64,000 bases of DNA from Rhizobium sp. NZLR1 (GTDB taxonomy: Bacteria > Pseudomonadota > Alphaproteobacteria > Rhizobiales > Rhizobiaceae): contig NZ_CP071635.1 of assembly GCF_017357385.1 (NCBI RefSeq), positions 62,001 to 126,000 of the forward strand, in the 5' to 3' direction. The notes beneath the pieces were generated by a model. That model had not been told where the DNA came from. It saw only the letters and a list, made by a program, of their open reading frames with translations, and made no database searches. Positions 1-7,380 of the stretch are shown piece by piece. Positions within the stretch are counted from its first letter, which is position 1. Every line of letters starts with the position of its first letter. The position numbers were made by a program, and so were the translations under genes.

Positions 1-1
1 T

Positions 2-262
2 GAGAAAGGAGAGGCGCACGAAGCGGGGTTCGAAACTTCACTTGCGATGCGCCAGATCACCCTCAATGTGAATTCTGCGCTCGATGGCGTCGGCCTTACG
101 GCGGGGGTTGCTGCCTGTCTCGCAGAAGCTGGCATACCGTGCAACATGGTGGCAGCATATCACCACGACCACATCTTTGTTCCGGCGGGCCTAGCTGATC
201 GAGCATTGCATCTGCTGGAAACGCTGCAACGCGAGTCCGCGCGGGCGATGCGCAAATGTTGA
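2..262 (+). CDS. ACT-domain protein, C-terminal part (cut by window edge)
   Basis: The reading frame is open from base 2, so the start lies outside the window; an internal ATG exists at 47. The visible ~86 residues contain ITLNVNSALDGVGLTAGVAACLAEAGI followed by CNMVAAYHHDHIFVP split here as two motifs (LDGVGLTAGVAACLAEAGI and AYHHDHIFVP), the pattern of small stand-alone ACT proteins of about 130 residues. These are thought to bind amino acids, but the ligand is unknown here. The family call is by motif only and no neighbour supports a pathway. Confidence 0.55.
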   Translation, partial: EKGEAHEAGFETSLAMRQITLNVNSALDGVGLTAGVAACLAEAGIPCNMVAAYHHDHIFVPAGLADRALHLLETLQRESARAMRKC

Positions 263-639
263 CGAACAGTATTACCCGCACATAGCCGGCGAAGCTTTAC
301 TAACTTCGCTGGCAAGCGGCAGCTCGAGCAGACCTGGGCGTTCCTCGCCGAGGCTCCATCGCGATCAACCGAGAAGCTGCGAAGATCGTCGATACGGGCT
401 ATCATTGTTTTGGCGAAAACCGTTCGCAATCGCCTGACGTGGGCAACACATCGAGTTTTTAAAGGGAGCATGACAATGGAGTCGGCCGAGTTAGGGCACT
501 CCACGATCGTTGGAATACGGTTAATGTAGAGATGTACGATCAAATTTGCGGATGCCAACTGATCCAGGTCACGCGGAGCAATGATATCTACTCAGGTTCT
601 CTACAAAGCGGGAGTTTGGGCATCCCAACACCAACTCGC
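263..639. other. No recognised gene
   Basis: An open plus frame across about 300-530 reads like a decayed coding region, but I could not assign it to a family and it has no start or ribosome binding site. Nothing else is supported here. Confidence 0.4.
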
Positions 640-951
640 TTAATCGCCCTTCCGCACGTCAATCTTCCCATCCACCATGATCTTCAGCGCTCGGATCATG
701 CCGGCGAGGTTGAGCAGAACACCCTCGACTTCATCGTTATTCGCAGCAGCCTCTGTCATCAACGCCGCGATCTCAAGGTCCCCCATCGCAACATAATTTC
801 CGCGGCTGGGGCGAGTGCCGGTTTCCAGGCGCATCTCCCGCACCATTCTTACCGCGCGTTCGACTAGGCGGCGGTATTCGTCAGTGCTCAGTTTGTCGAC
901 CTCGTTGGCCGCCCGGGTGAGTTCAGAGATAAAGTCGGCAGTGTAGGACAT
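640..951 (-). CDS. Conserved-looking hypothetical protein, 103 aa
   Basis: The open frame extends upstream to 1266, but the upstream part is rich in Arg/Gly/Pro and looks non-coding. The compact part starts at the ATG at 951 (MSYTADFISELTRAAN) and is a soluble, mostly helical protein with charged amphipathic stretches (KLSTDEYRRLVERAVRMVREM; ALMTEAAANNDEVEGVLLNL). No signal peptide, membrane segment or catalytic motif is visible. I do not recognise the family. It is monocistronic, with syrB-type genes diverging to the right. Confidence 0.55.
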   Translation of the reverse strand: MSYTADFISELTRAANEVDKLSTDEYRRLVERAVRMVREMRLETGTRPSRGNYVAMGDLEIAALMTEAAANNDEVEGVLLNLAGMIRALKIMVDGKIDVRKGD

Positions 952-1750
952 TTGCAGATGGTTTGCCGATGGGTAGGACCTATCAATGTTTGCCAGAAGG
1001 CCGGGGTGTTTGCCGGGTTCCTCGCGGCCTGCATCGGTCTTACCGAGGTTACCGAATTGCTTTAAATATTGCGCGGTATTAAGTGAACATTGTGGCCGAA
1101 TGCCGCGATAATGCGACACTGGCACCGACAATCCGCGGGCGGTCGCACCGAAAGTCAGCGCTCGGCGGTGCGCCTCTCGATAAACGGACAAACGATCAAG
1201 ATGCTGCCGGGGTGGCCCGGACTCCCGCATCGATTTCCTCCGCTCAGAACGCGATGTAGTCAACAAGAATCAGTCACAATGAAGCGGTGTCAACGGAACT
1301 ATATCCCGACGGCTGCGATTCTATCGTTTTGTCACAGTTGCGTCCGTAAGTGGTTCTCTGCGACTGGAGCCGCGTTTGAGCCGAATACTTAAAAAGGATA
1401 GACCGAATGGACTGCAGTCGTTATCTGAAAGGCTTGTTGCGATACTGAAGACGTCGCTGAAAAATTACCACAGACACCCGAGGCTTCTTAAAGTGAAAAA
1501 AGTGCAGCGCAGCTTTGCCGTCGAGTACAAATCAGGTCGGCGAAAACTCAATTCTAAACCGAATTCGATTTGGGGAGACACGGATCTCAAGTCCGTCGCG
1601 CAAGATCTGCAAGACGAGGCAATGCCATTTCTTTCGGCAGCGCCTCGGGCTAGCAGCAGCGAGATGCTTTTACCCGGAGAGCAGACCGGGCCGATGTTGA
1701 CACTGCCGATCGGGCAGGAGACAAAGGCAGCGGCTTTACAGGAGACCATA
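952..1750. other. Long leader region upstream of syrB
   Basis: No convincing gene. A plus-strand frame in register with syrB is open from 1376, but the segment before 1751 has no ribosome binding site and unlike composition. I treat it as upstream DNA, although a longer SyrB start cannot be excluded. I saw no nod box or TGT-N10-ACA site. Confidence 0.4.
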
Positions 1751-2152
1751 ATGGCCGACGAAAACGATACGATGACCAATGCTGACACGCCGGTCGCCGC
1801 GGCGCCCGATGTACCGAAGAAGGTGCGCAAACCTCGCGCCAACAAGGCGGTGCCTGCAACGGCCTCAGCCGCCGTTTCGGCGGAGCCGGCAGTTGCTTCG
1901 GGTGCCGCAGCTGGCAAGCAGAAGAGAGGCCGCAGGCCAAAGGCTGACGAAGGTACGGTGAGTGCCAAGCGTGCGCCCGTCAAACGCGCTCCGAAGGCTA
2001 TGCAAATAGCGGCTGCACCGCCGGTGGCGGCAGTTGATGAGATCGCGGATCTTCTGCAGCTCGAAGAGGAAAACCAGAGGCTGCGCAAGCTGCTGGCGGA
2101 GAAGCTCCGTGCTGAAAATGCCGATCTGCGAAAGCGACTCAACCTCGGTTGA
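1751..2152 (+). CDS. syrB: SyrB-type symbiotic regulator
   Basis: 133 residues from the ATG at 1751, which follows a GGAG. The protein is Ala/Pro/Lys-rich and apparently disordered, with basic AT-hook-like patches (KKVRKPRANK, KQKRGRRPKADEG). It ends in a short Leu/Glu coiled coil (EIADLLQLEEENQRLRKLL, then RAENADLRKRL). That architecture, basic hooks followed by the EENxRLRxLL tail, is characteristic of rhizobial SyrB, described in Sinorhizobium as a repressor of the symbiotic activator gene syrM. The coiled coil probably dimerises it. A related gene follows 132 bases downstream on the same strand. The exact regulatory target here is inference. Confidence 0.75.
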   Translation: MADENDTMTNADTPVAAAPDVPKKVRKPRANKAVPATASAAVSAEPAVASGAAAGKQKRGRRPKADEGTVSAKRAPVKRAPKAMQIAAAPPVAAVDEIADLLQLEEENQRLRKLLAEKLRAENADLRKRLNLG

Positions 2153-2284
2153 TTGGCTGCAGACGGCCAAGTGCTGGCCGCATTCTCATGCTTATTGAAG
2201 TGTACTTTTTGGCGGCGGTTCGTTCTGCCGCCAACGCTTTTGCTCGCGGTATGCATACCGGGGTAGAATTCGAGGTCGAATAAA

Positions 2285-2845
2285 ATGGCGTCTCCTTGGA
2301 AACTTCTTGCCCGGCTGGTGTCCGCGCGACGGCAGCAGAGGCAAGAACACGGCTCGACCGATGACGTGAAGCCGGACGCATCAGCCATCGCCGAGCCAAC
2401 TGAAACAGCAGACAACAACGAGTTGGACGGCGCAGACCGTCCGGCGGACGAAAAGCCAGTTCTTCACGGTCATTCCGCGGCGGTTCCGGCGGACCCGGAT
2501 CATTCCGAGGAAACGGCAAGCGTTGTTGATGACACGACAGATGTCGAAAGCGCGAGGCCTATGGAAGCGTCGGACCCGGTTTTGACCGACGAGGCCGATA
2601 CAGACGCGCATGCCGCACCAAAAGCCTTTCGAGTTGGCGAAGGTCAAACGCGAAAGCGCGGCATGCGGGGCATGAAAGCGAAAACGATTGCAGGCGTTAT
2701 CCCACCTGCTCCAAGCGCTCTCACCGCTTTTGACGATGCAATCAATCTCGACGAAGAAATCAGGCTTCTGCGGGACCAGTTGGCGCGCAAGCTTCAAATG
2801 CAAAATGCACAATTGAAGAGGATGCTGGAGCGGTTCGAACGCTGA
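2285..2845 (+). CDS. SyrB-related protein
   Basis: 186 residues starting MASPWKLLARL. The middle is acidic and disordered (many Asp/Glu/Ala/Pro). A short basic patch (TRKRGMRGMKAKT) precedes a terminal helix (DEEIRLLRDQLARKLQMQN, then AQLKRMLERF) similar in design to the SyrB C-terminal coiled coil. It looks like a diverged paralogue with an expanded acidic N-terminus and fewer AT-hook patches, so it might heterodimerise with the neighbour. No strong ribosome binding site precedes the ATG. Function is inferred from similarity of design only. Confidence 0.55.
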   Translation: MASPWKLLARLVSARRQQRQEHGSTDDVKPDASAIAEPTETADNNELDGADRPADEKPVLHGHSAAVPADPDHSEETASVVDDTTDVESARPMEASDPVLTDEADTDAHAAPKAFRVGEGQTRKRGMRGMKAKTIAGVIPPAPSALTAFDDAINLDEEIRLLRDQLARKLQMQNAQLKRMLERFER

Positions 2846-3272
2846 AGCTGTCATAAACCCATTCTCCGGACCTTGGGTATGAGCATCGTGTCAAACGCCG
2901 TTCCCTAAGCTTGGCCAAAAACGAACTTGGCGCCTCGTCGGGCAACAAATTGAAGGCACTGCGCCCATACTCGAGTTCCGGCTAATCAGCATTAGGAGTG
3001 TCGGTTCGGAGCCATCAAGACCAATTAGTCCGCGCCCCGAAAGTTGGATGGAGTCACACGGCTGGATTGATGGAAATACAGATCCGTTTCTGCGTCGCGT
3101 ACAATCCAATGGAAGCTGCCGCCGTCGCCTGGGTAGGGATTTTGACGCCGGCAAGACTTATCGATCGAACAATGCGCATTGACAACATGCCGCCGTCGAA
3201 ACGGGCGACGACGGACTTGCCGCCCACTGATGAAAAACCGCTCAGCGGCAGGGTAATACCAACGAGCGCTAA
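2846..3272. other. No recognised gene
   Basis: This is spacer between the SyrB-related gene and the IS630 remnant. Short frames exist on both strands but none has a family motif. The IS left end presumably lies near 3250. I could not find a convincing pair of terminal inverted repeats. Confidence 0.35.
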
Positions 3273-4350
3273 TCAAAACCGGTGCGCCCAGTCACGCATT
3301 CCAATCGACATGATCTTCCAAGGCTGAGCGACCAGCTTGTTCCATGCGTCGCAGCAATGGGCGACGATGTCCTCGTAATCTTTGAAGATCCGGTTGGACA
3401 ACCAGTTGTCACGCAGAAATTGCCACACGTTCTCGACGGGATTTAATTCGGGCGAGCTTGGCGGCAGGAAGAGCAGTGTGATGTTGTCGGGCACGTCGAG
3501 CTTCGGCGTGACATGCCACCCCGCCTGATCAACGATCAGCACGGCATGAGCGCCGTCATCGACGGCCTGGCTGATTTCGAGCAAATGCTGGTTCATGGCG
3601 CTGGTGTCGCAGTAGGGAAGAACGAGACCCGCACCTTTGCCCTTCTTGGGGCAGATAGCGCCGAAGATATAGGTCCACATCGTGCGTTGATCGTGCGTTG
3701 ATCGTGTGGTGCCAAAGGCCTTGTTCCCTTGCGTGCCCATCGCCGGGTGATCTTGTTCTTTTGGCCTATCCGAGCTTCGTCGGCCCACCAGAGCTCAATC
3801 TCGACGTTCTTCGGGAGCCTGCCTTTGATTGCTGCCAGTGTGGCGGGGAACTTTTTTTAAAACTCTCCAGGTCGCCTTCGTTCTGGGCGTAATGGCGCGG
3901 GCGGGCAGACAGCTTTGCAAAGCCGAGCGCCTTCAATTCGCGGCCAATGGTCGTTTCATCGACGGATATCCGATATTCTTGGAACAGCCATTGAACAAGA
4001 TCCTTGCGCCGCCAGCGCACAACGCCATGCACCGCCGGTATCGGGCCACTTTCGACGATCTTTGCCAAAGCCTGGCGATGCACGTCGGAAAGCTTTCCTT
4101 GATTGCCGGGTGCTTTGCCATTGATGAGCCCTGACGGGCCACGCGCATTGAAGCGAATAACCCAGTCGCGGACAATTTGCAGGGTCACGCCTCCGATCCT
4201 GGCCGCATCGCTGCGGGAATGGCCATCATAGATTTCGGCAAGGGCAAGAAGCCGCCGAGCCTGTGCCGCATCCTTCGTACCTTTGGCCAACGCCCGAAGA
4301 GCGAAGCCGTCGAAGTCATCGCGCAGTGGAATTCCTGATGTCATCCGCAA
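3273..4350 (-). pseudogene. IS630-family transposase, double frameshift
   Basis: The N-terminal half (4350 leftward, MRMTSGIPLRDDFDGFALR) has the helix-turn-helix region with SRSDAARIGGVTLQIVRDW. The C-terminal half, in a second frame, has the Tc1/mariner-IS630 catalytic block (LIVDQAGWH, then PELNPVENVWQFLRDNWL). The first catalytic Asp (ELWWADEARIG) sits between them in a third frame, so two indels are needed to rebuild the enzyme. One is in the T-run near 3857. The other is an 11-bp tandem duplication at 3680-3701. The element should be non-autonomous. Confidence 0.85.
3680..3701. repeat. 11-bp tandem duplication inside IS630 transposase
   Basis: TCGTGCGTTGA occurs twice back to back (3680-3690, 3691-3701). 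Removing one copy restores the frame between the APHDQRT and MWTYIFGAICPKKGKG parts of the transposase, so the duplication is one of the inactivating lesions. Confidence 0.8.
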
Positions 4351-4548
4351 ACCTCCGTTTGCGGTATTGATTCAGAACTCAACTGATTTGGAAACCTCAA
4401 AAAGAGTCACAGACCGCTCACGCTGGTATAAGATCATTCATGGTGGGTGTGGTCTCCGGGAAATGATTCGGATCGGCTTTAGCAACAAAATCCTATGTTA
4501 TTTCAACGGCTTGTAATACTTCCGCCAACCTACCATGAGTTTTCCGGG

Positions 4549-4995
4549 CTAAGTGCCTGCCTGTTGGATGCTGCAGTCAGCTGCCTTGGGATTCCCGTAA
4601 CGTCTTTGAACGGCTATGTCCTCGGGATACCCACTAATTCAGACTTCGGCCGAGCGTCAGTAAAAAGCGTGGATCCTCAGCCAATCAGGGCTGCACTTCA
4701 GGAGCATGACATTGTCATTGCCGCGGGTGGTCAGACAATTGATCAGTCGGGCAGACTAACGTTTCTCGGCAGAAACAGCTCAGATCTGACAGCAGTCGTG
4801 ACCGCAGCTATGCGGGAAGAGCAAGCCTGCCAGATATATTCAGATGTTAAGAGCGTCTACACGGCAGATCCCAATCTTGTCCCAGGGGCACGATTATTCC
4901 CGAAGATTGCGTACCGGACAATCGTGCAGATGTCGCGGCATGGCGCAAAGGGCAGGCTCTCGCTTGTCGAAAAATTGTACGTCTCCGTTGTATAA
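4549..4995 (+). pseudogene. Aspartokinase, catalytic C-terminal fragment
   Basis: From about 4549 the frame reads SACLLDAAVSCLGIPVTSL, then FLGRNSSDLTAVVTAAM, then IYSDVKSVYTADPNLVPGA and MSRHGAKGRLSLVEKL. These are the middle and end of the amino-acid-kinase catalytic domain of aspartokinase (compare the family motifs TLGRGGSD, IYTDVDGVYTADPR and LGAKVLHPRSVE). It stops at 4995, with no ACT regulatory domains. The N-terminal 75 residues are missing here and lie at 19823-20089 on the other strand. The two pieces abut at the motif TTGEML|SACLL. Not functional as it stands. Confidence 0.8.
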
Positions 4996-5352
4996 TGGGG
5001 CGCCGCGATTTCTGTTTCTGCGCTGGGATATCTGAGAATTGAGTTTGCTGTCGCAGATGCTGTCATAGCCGCCGCACTTCTTGATCCAGCTCGAGCCCAG
5101 GGTACGATCTAACCCCGATTGCGGTTGCGAAGATGAGCGCGTTGCCGGCAGATGTGGTGCCGGGCACATTTCGGCACAAAACATTCCTTGACCGCCTACG
5201 ACCCAGAAACAGGAGCCGCGCCCAAAATAGAAATGTCAGACTTGGCCAGCGCAAGCACCGCGGGCGTGATCCAAACTCACCCAAGGGCTAGCTTTCATAG
5301 AGTCGCGCCGCTTGGGGCAGGATTTTTCAGTTCAGGTCCAAGCATGATAGCC
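4996..5352. other. No recognised gene between aspartokinase fragment and rpoN2
   Basis: Short overlapping frames on both strands, none recognisable. A minus-strand frame at 5063-5284 ends AGNALIFATAIGVRSYPG, which I could not assign. Confidence 0.35.
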
Positions 5353-6906
5353 TCAGAAGCCCGCGACCTTGGCGAGTGCCCGCTTCTCGCGGCGGCGCTG
5401 GACCGAAGAGGCGATGTTCATCTCTTGCCGGTATTTCGCAACCGTGCGGCGGGCGAGATCGACGCCGCCCTTCTTCAGCATGTCGACGATATCGTCGTCG
5501 GAAAGTATCGCCTCCGGGCTCTCCTGCAGGGTCAGTTCACGGATCTTGTGACGCACGGCCTCGGCCGAATGGCTTTCGGCGCCCGCGACGGCTTTGATCG
5601 GGACGGTGAAGAAATATTTGAGTTCGAAGAGGCCGCGCGGCGTCAGCATATATTTGTTCGACGTGACGCGGCTGACGGTGGATTCAACCATCTCGATCGC
5701 CTCGGCGACCGTCTTCTGGTTCAGCGGCCGCAGGTGATCGACGCCGTGCAACAAGAAGGCGGCCTGCTGGCGGACGATTTCGCTTGCCACCTTCATGATG
5801 GTTTTTGCCCGCTGGTCGAGGCTGCGCATCAGCCAACTGACCTTCTCCTGGTAACCGGCAAGGAAGGCCCGAGCTTCGTCGTTCTTTTTCACCAGGGAAG
5901 AATAGGACTTGTTGACCAGCGGGCGCGGCAGCGTATCCGGATTGAGCTCGACCAGCCAGCCGCCATCCGAGGAGGCTCTGACGACCACATCGGGTATGAT
6001 CGCTTCGGAAACAGCTGCCTCGAAATCGCTGCCGGGCTTGGGATTGAGCTGACGGATCTCGCCGAGCATGTCGAGAAGATCTTCCTCGTCGACGCCGCAG
6101 AGCCGCTTCAGCGTGGCAAAGTCGCGCCGGGCCAGCAGTTCGAGATTTTCGACCAGAGCCTGCATGGCCGGGTCGTACCGGTCCTTCTGTCTGAGCTGGA
6201 TCGCCAGACATTCGGCCAGGCTACGGGCGAAAACACCCGGCGGATCAAGGCTCTGGAGGGTGGCGAGCACGCGCTCGGCCTGTGCGAGGCTCGTGCCCAG
6301 CCTCTCGCCCGCCTCGACGATATCGGCCTGCAGATAACCGCAGTCGTTGAGCTGGTCGACGAAATTCTGCGCGATCAGCCGGTCGGCCATGTCAGGCAGG
6401 GCGAAGGGGATCTGCTGGGCGAGATGATCGCGCAGCGATACCTGGCCGGCGCCGAAATCGTCGATATCGTAGTCGGCGCCCTCGCCGCTGCCCGGCATCG
6501 ACTTCCACTGGCTGACGAGCTCCGGCGCGTCGAGGCGCTGCGGGGCCGCGTCGTCAGGAAAGACATCGGTGTAGTTGGCGTCGAGCTCGTCGTTCAGCCG
6601 GCTGGTGCTGGCGCTGCCGCCATTGTCGTACCAGTCGCTGGAGGGCGCCTCGGCGCGGTTGTCATAACCATCGTCCCCACCGGCATCCGGCTGATGAGCA
6701 TACTCTCCATCTTCGGTTTCGCAGCAATCGCCACCCGCCTCGTCGTCGTCCTGAAATTCGAGCAGCGGATTCTGTTCCACTTCTTGAGCGATAAACTGGC
6801 TGAGTTCGAAATGATTCATTTGCAGCAACTGGATGGATTGCATCTGTTGCGGTGACATCACTAGGGACTGGGTCTGGCGCAGGAAATGATTGGCGGAAGG
6901 TTTCAT
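5353..6906 (-). CDS. rpoN2: RNA polymerase sigma-54 factor RpoN2
   Basis: 517 residues from the ATG at 6906; an in-frame ATG ten codons upstream is less likely. Region I is the Gln/Leu-rich activator-responsive segment (LRQTQSLVMSPQQMQSIQLL, then MNHFELSQFIAQEVEQNPLL). An acidic, variable region II follows at ~50-125. The core-binding and DNA-binding regions end in the RpoN box ARRTVAKYRQEM near residue 490, which reads the -24 element. Nitrogen-fixing rhizobia often carry a second, symbiosis-specific rpoN next to fix genes. The gene sits behind a nifH-like -24/-12 promoter with a NifA site, which fits positive autoregulation in nodules. It is transcribed in the same direction as fixGHIS but is a separate unit. 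Confidence 0.93.
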   Translation of the reverse strand: MKPSANHFLRQTQSLVMSPQQMQSIQLLQMNHFELSQFIAQEVEQNPLLEFQDDDEAGGDCCETEDGEYAHQPDAGGDDGYDNRAEAPSSDWYDNGGSASTSRLNDELDANYTDVFPDDAAPQRLDAPELVSQWKSMPGSGEGADYDIDDFGAGQVSLRDHLAQQIPFALPDMADRLIAQNFVDQLNDCGYLQADIVEAGERLGTSLAQAERVLATLQSLDPPGVFARSLAECLAIQLRQKDRYDPAMQALVENLELLARRDFATLKRLCGVDEEDLLDMLGEIRQLNPKPGSDFEAAVSEAIIPDVVVRASSDGGWLVELNPDTLPRPLVNKSYSSLVKKNDEARAFLAGYQEKVSWLMRSLDQRAKTIMKVASEIVRQQAAFLLHGVDHLRPLNQKTVAEAIEMVESTVSRVTSNKYMLTPRGLFELKYFFTVPIKAVAGAESHSAEAVRHKIRELTLQESPEAILSDDDIVDMLKKGGVDLARRTVAKYRQEMNIASSVQRRREKRALAKVAGF

Positions 6907-7045
6907 GATAAAGTTCCACTTAATTCTCGGGTCCATGCCTGATCATGACCTCAGAGCACGGAGATCGATGCCTTAACGTGAAATTGGCACGCTTGGCATC
7001 ATGAACCACTTGGGGCAACTTTGGCGCCTCGGCGCGCAATAGCCT

Positions 7046-7060
7046 TCAACAAACGTGCCA
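7046..7060 (-). promoter_or_regulatory. Sigma-54 (-24/-12) promoter of rpoN2
   Basis: On the minus strand TGGCACGTTTGTTGA, followed by AGGCTATTGCG, resembles the nifH promoter in this window (TGGCACG-N4-TTGA, then AGCTATTGCG). The -24 GG block is perfect. The -12 dinucleotide is GA instead of the usual GC. It lies ~140 bp upstream of the rpoN2 ATG. Confidence 0.65.
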
Positions 7061-7144
7061 AACCATCGACTGGATTCCAAAAAAGAATATGCTTAAGTTT
7101 CAGTGATTTATGGCGAACAGTGAACTTGGTTACGAAAGGGCATT

Positions 7145-7160
7145 TGTCGCGAAGCCGACA
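7145..7160 (-). promoter_or_regulatory. NifA upstream activator site for rpoN2
   Basis: TGT-CGCGAAGCCG-ACA is a perfect TGT-N10-ACA NifA site. It lies 85 bp upstream of the -24 element, almost the same spacing as at nifH (87 bp), and the spacer bases resemble the nifH site (CGCAAAGCCG). Confidence 0.75.
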
Positions 7161-7221
7161 AACGACGGTGCAGATTGTCGCGACTGTCCATATTCCTTTC
7201 GTGTTTGGACCCAGTGTGTGG

Positions 7222-7380
7222 TTAGGGTTTTCGTTGATCGGTTTCGTCCTCGGCGAGGATTCGCCAGGCGGCGCCTTGAAGGTCGTCATACTGGCCGCTC
7301 TTCAGCGACCAAAGGAATGCCAGGAGTCCCATTCCTCCCATCAGCAGCGCGATCGGTATGAGATAGATCAGCATGTTCAT
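7222..7380 (-). CDS. fixS: FixS, small cbb3 oxidase maturation protein
   Basis: 52 residues, starting MNMLIYLIPIALLMGGMG and ending ETDQRKP. It has one N-terminal membrane helix (about residues 4-25) followed by the FixS/CcoS signature SLKSGQYDDLQGAAWRIL. Its ATG overlaps the fixI stop (ATGA), so the two are translationally coupled. CcoS proteins are needed to insert cofactors into the cbb3 oxidase. It is the last gene of fixGHIS. Confidence 0.93.
   Translation of the reverse strand: MNMLIYLIPIALLMGGMGLLAFLWSLKSGQYDDLQGAAWRILAEDETDQRKP

Noticed and set aside
1465..2418. 317-codon minus-strand frame opposite syrB
   Set aside because: Low-complexity Ala/Ser/Arg translation mirroring the Ala/Lys-rich SyrB codons.
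5063..5284. Possible homocitrate synthase (nifV) end on the minus strand
   Set aside because: Only a short AGN stretch resembles it; the remaining family motifs are absent.
5152..6855. Long plus-strand open frame (567 codons) opposite rpoN2
   Set aside because: It is the antisense shadow of rpoN2, a common effect of high GC at third codon positions; it has no family motif, while the minus strand encodes an unmistakable sigma-54.
6977..6991. A second TGGCACG sequence near rpoN2, on the plus strand
   Set aside because: The following GC is two bases too close to the GG for a -24/-12 promoter, and there is no plus-strand gene behind it.
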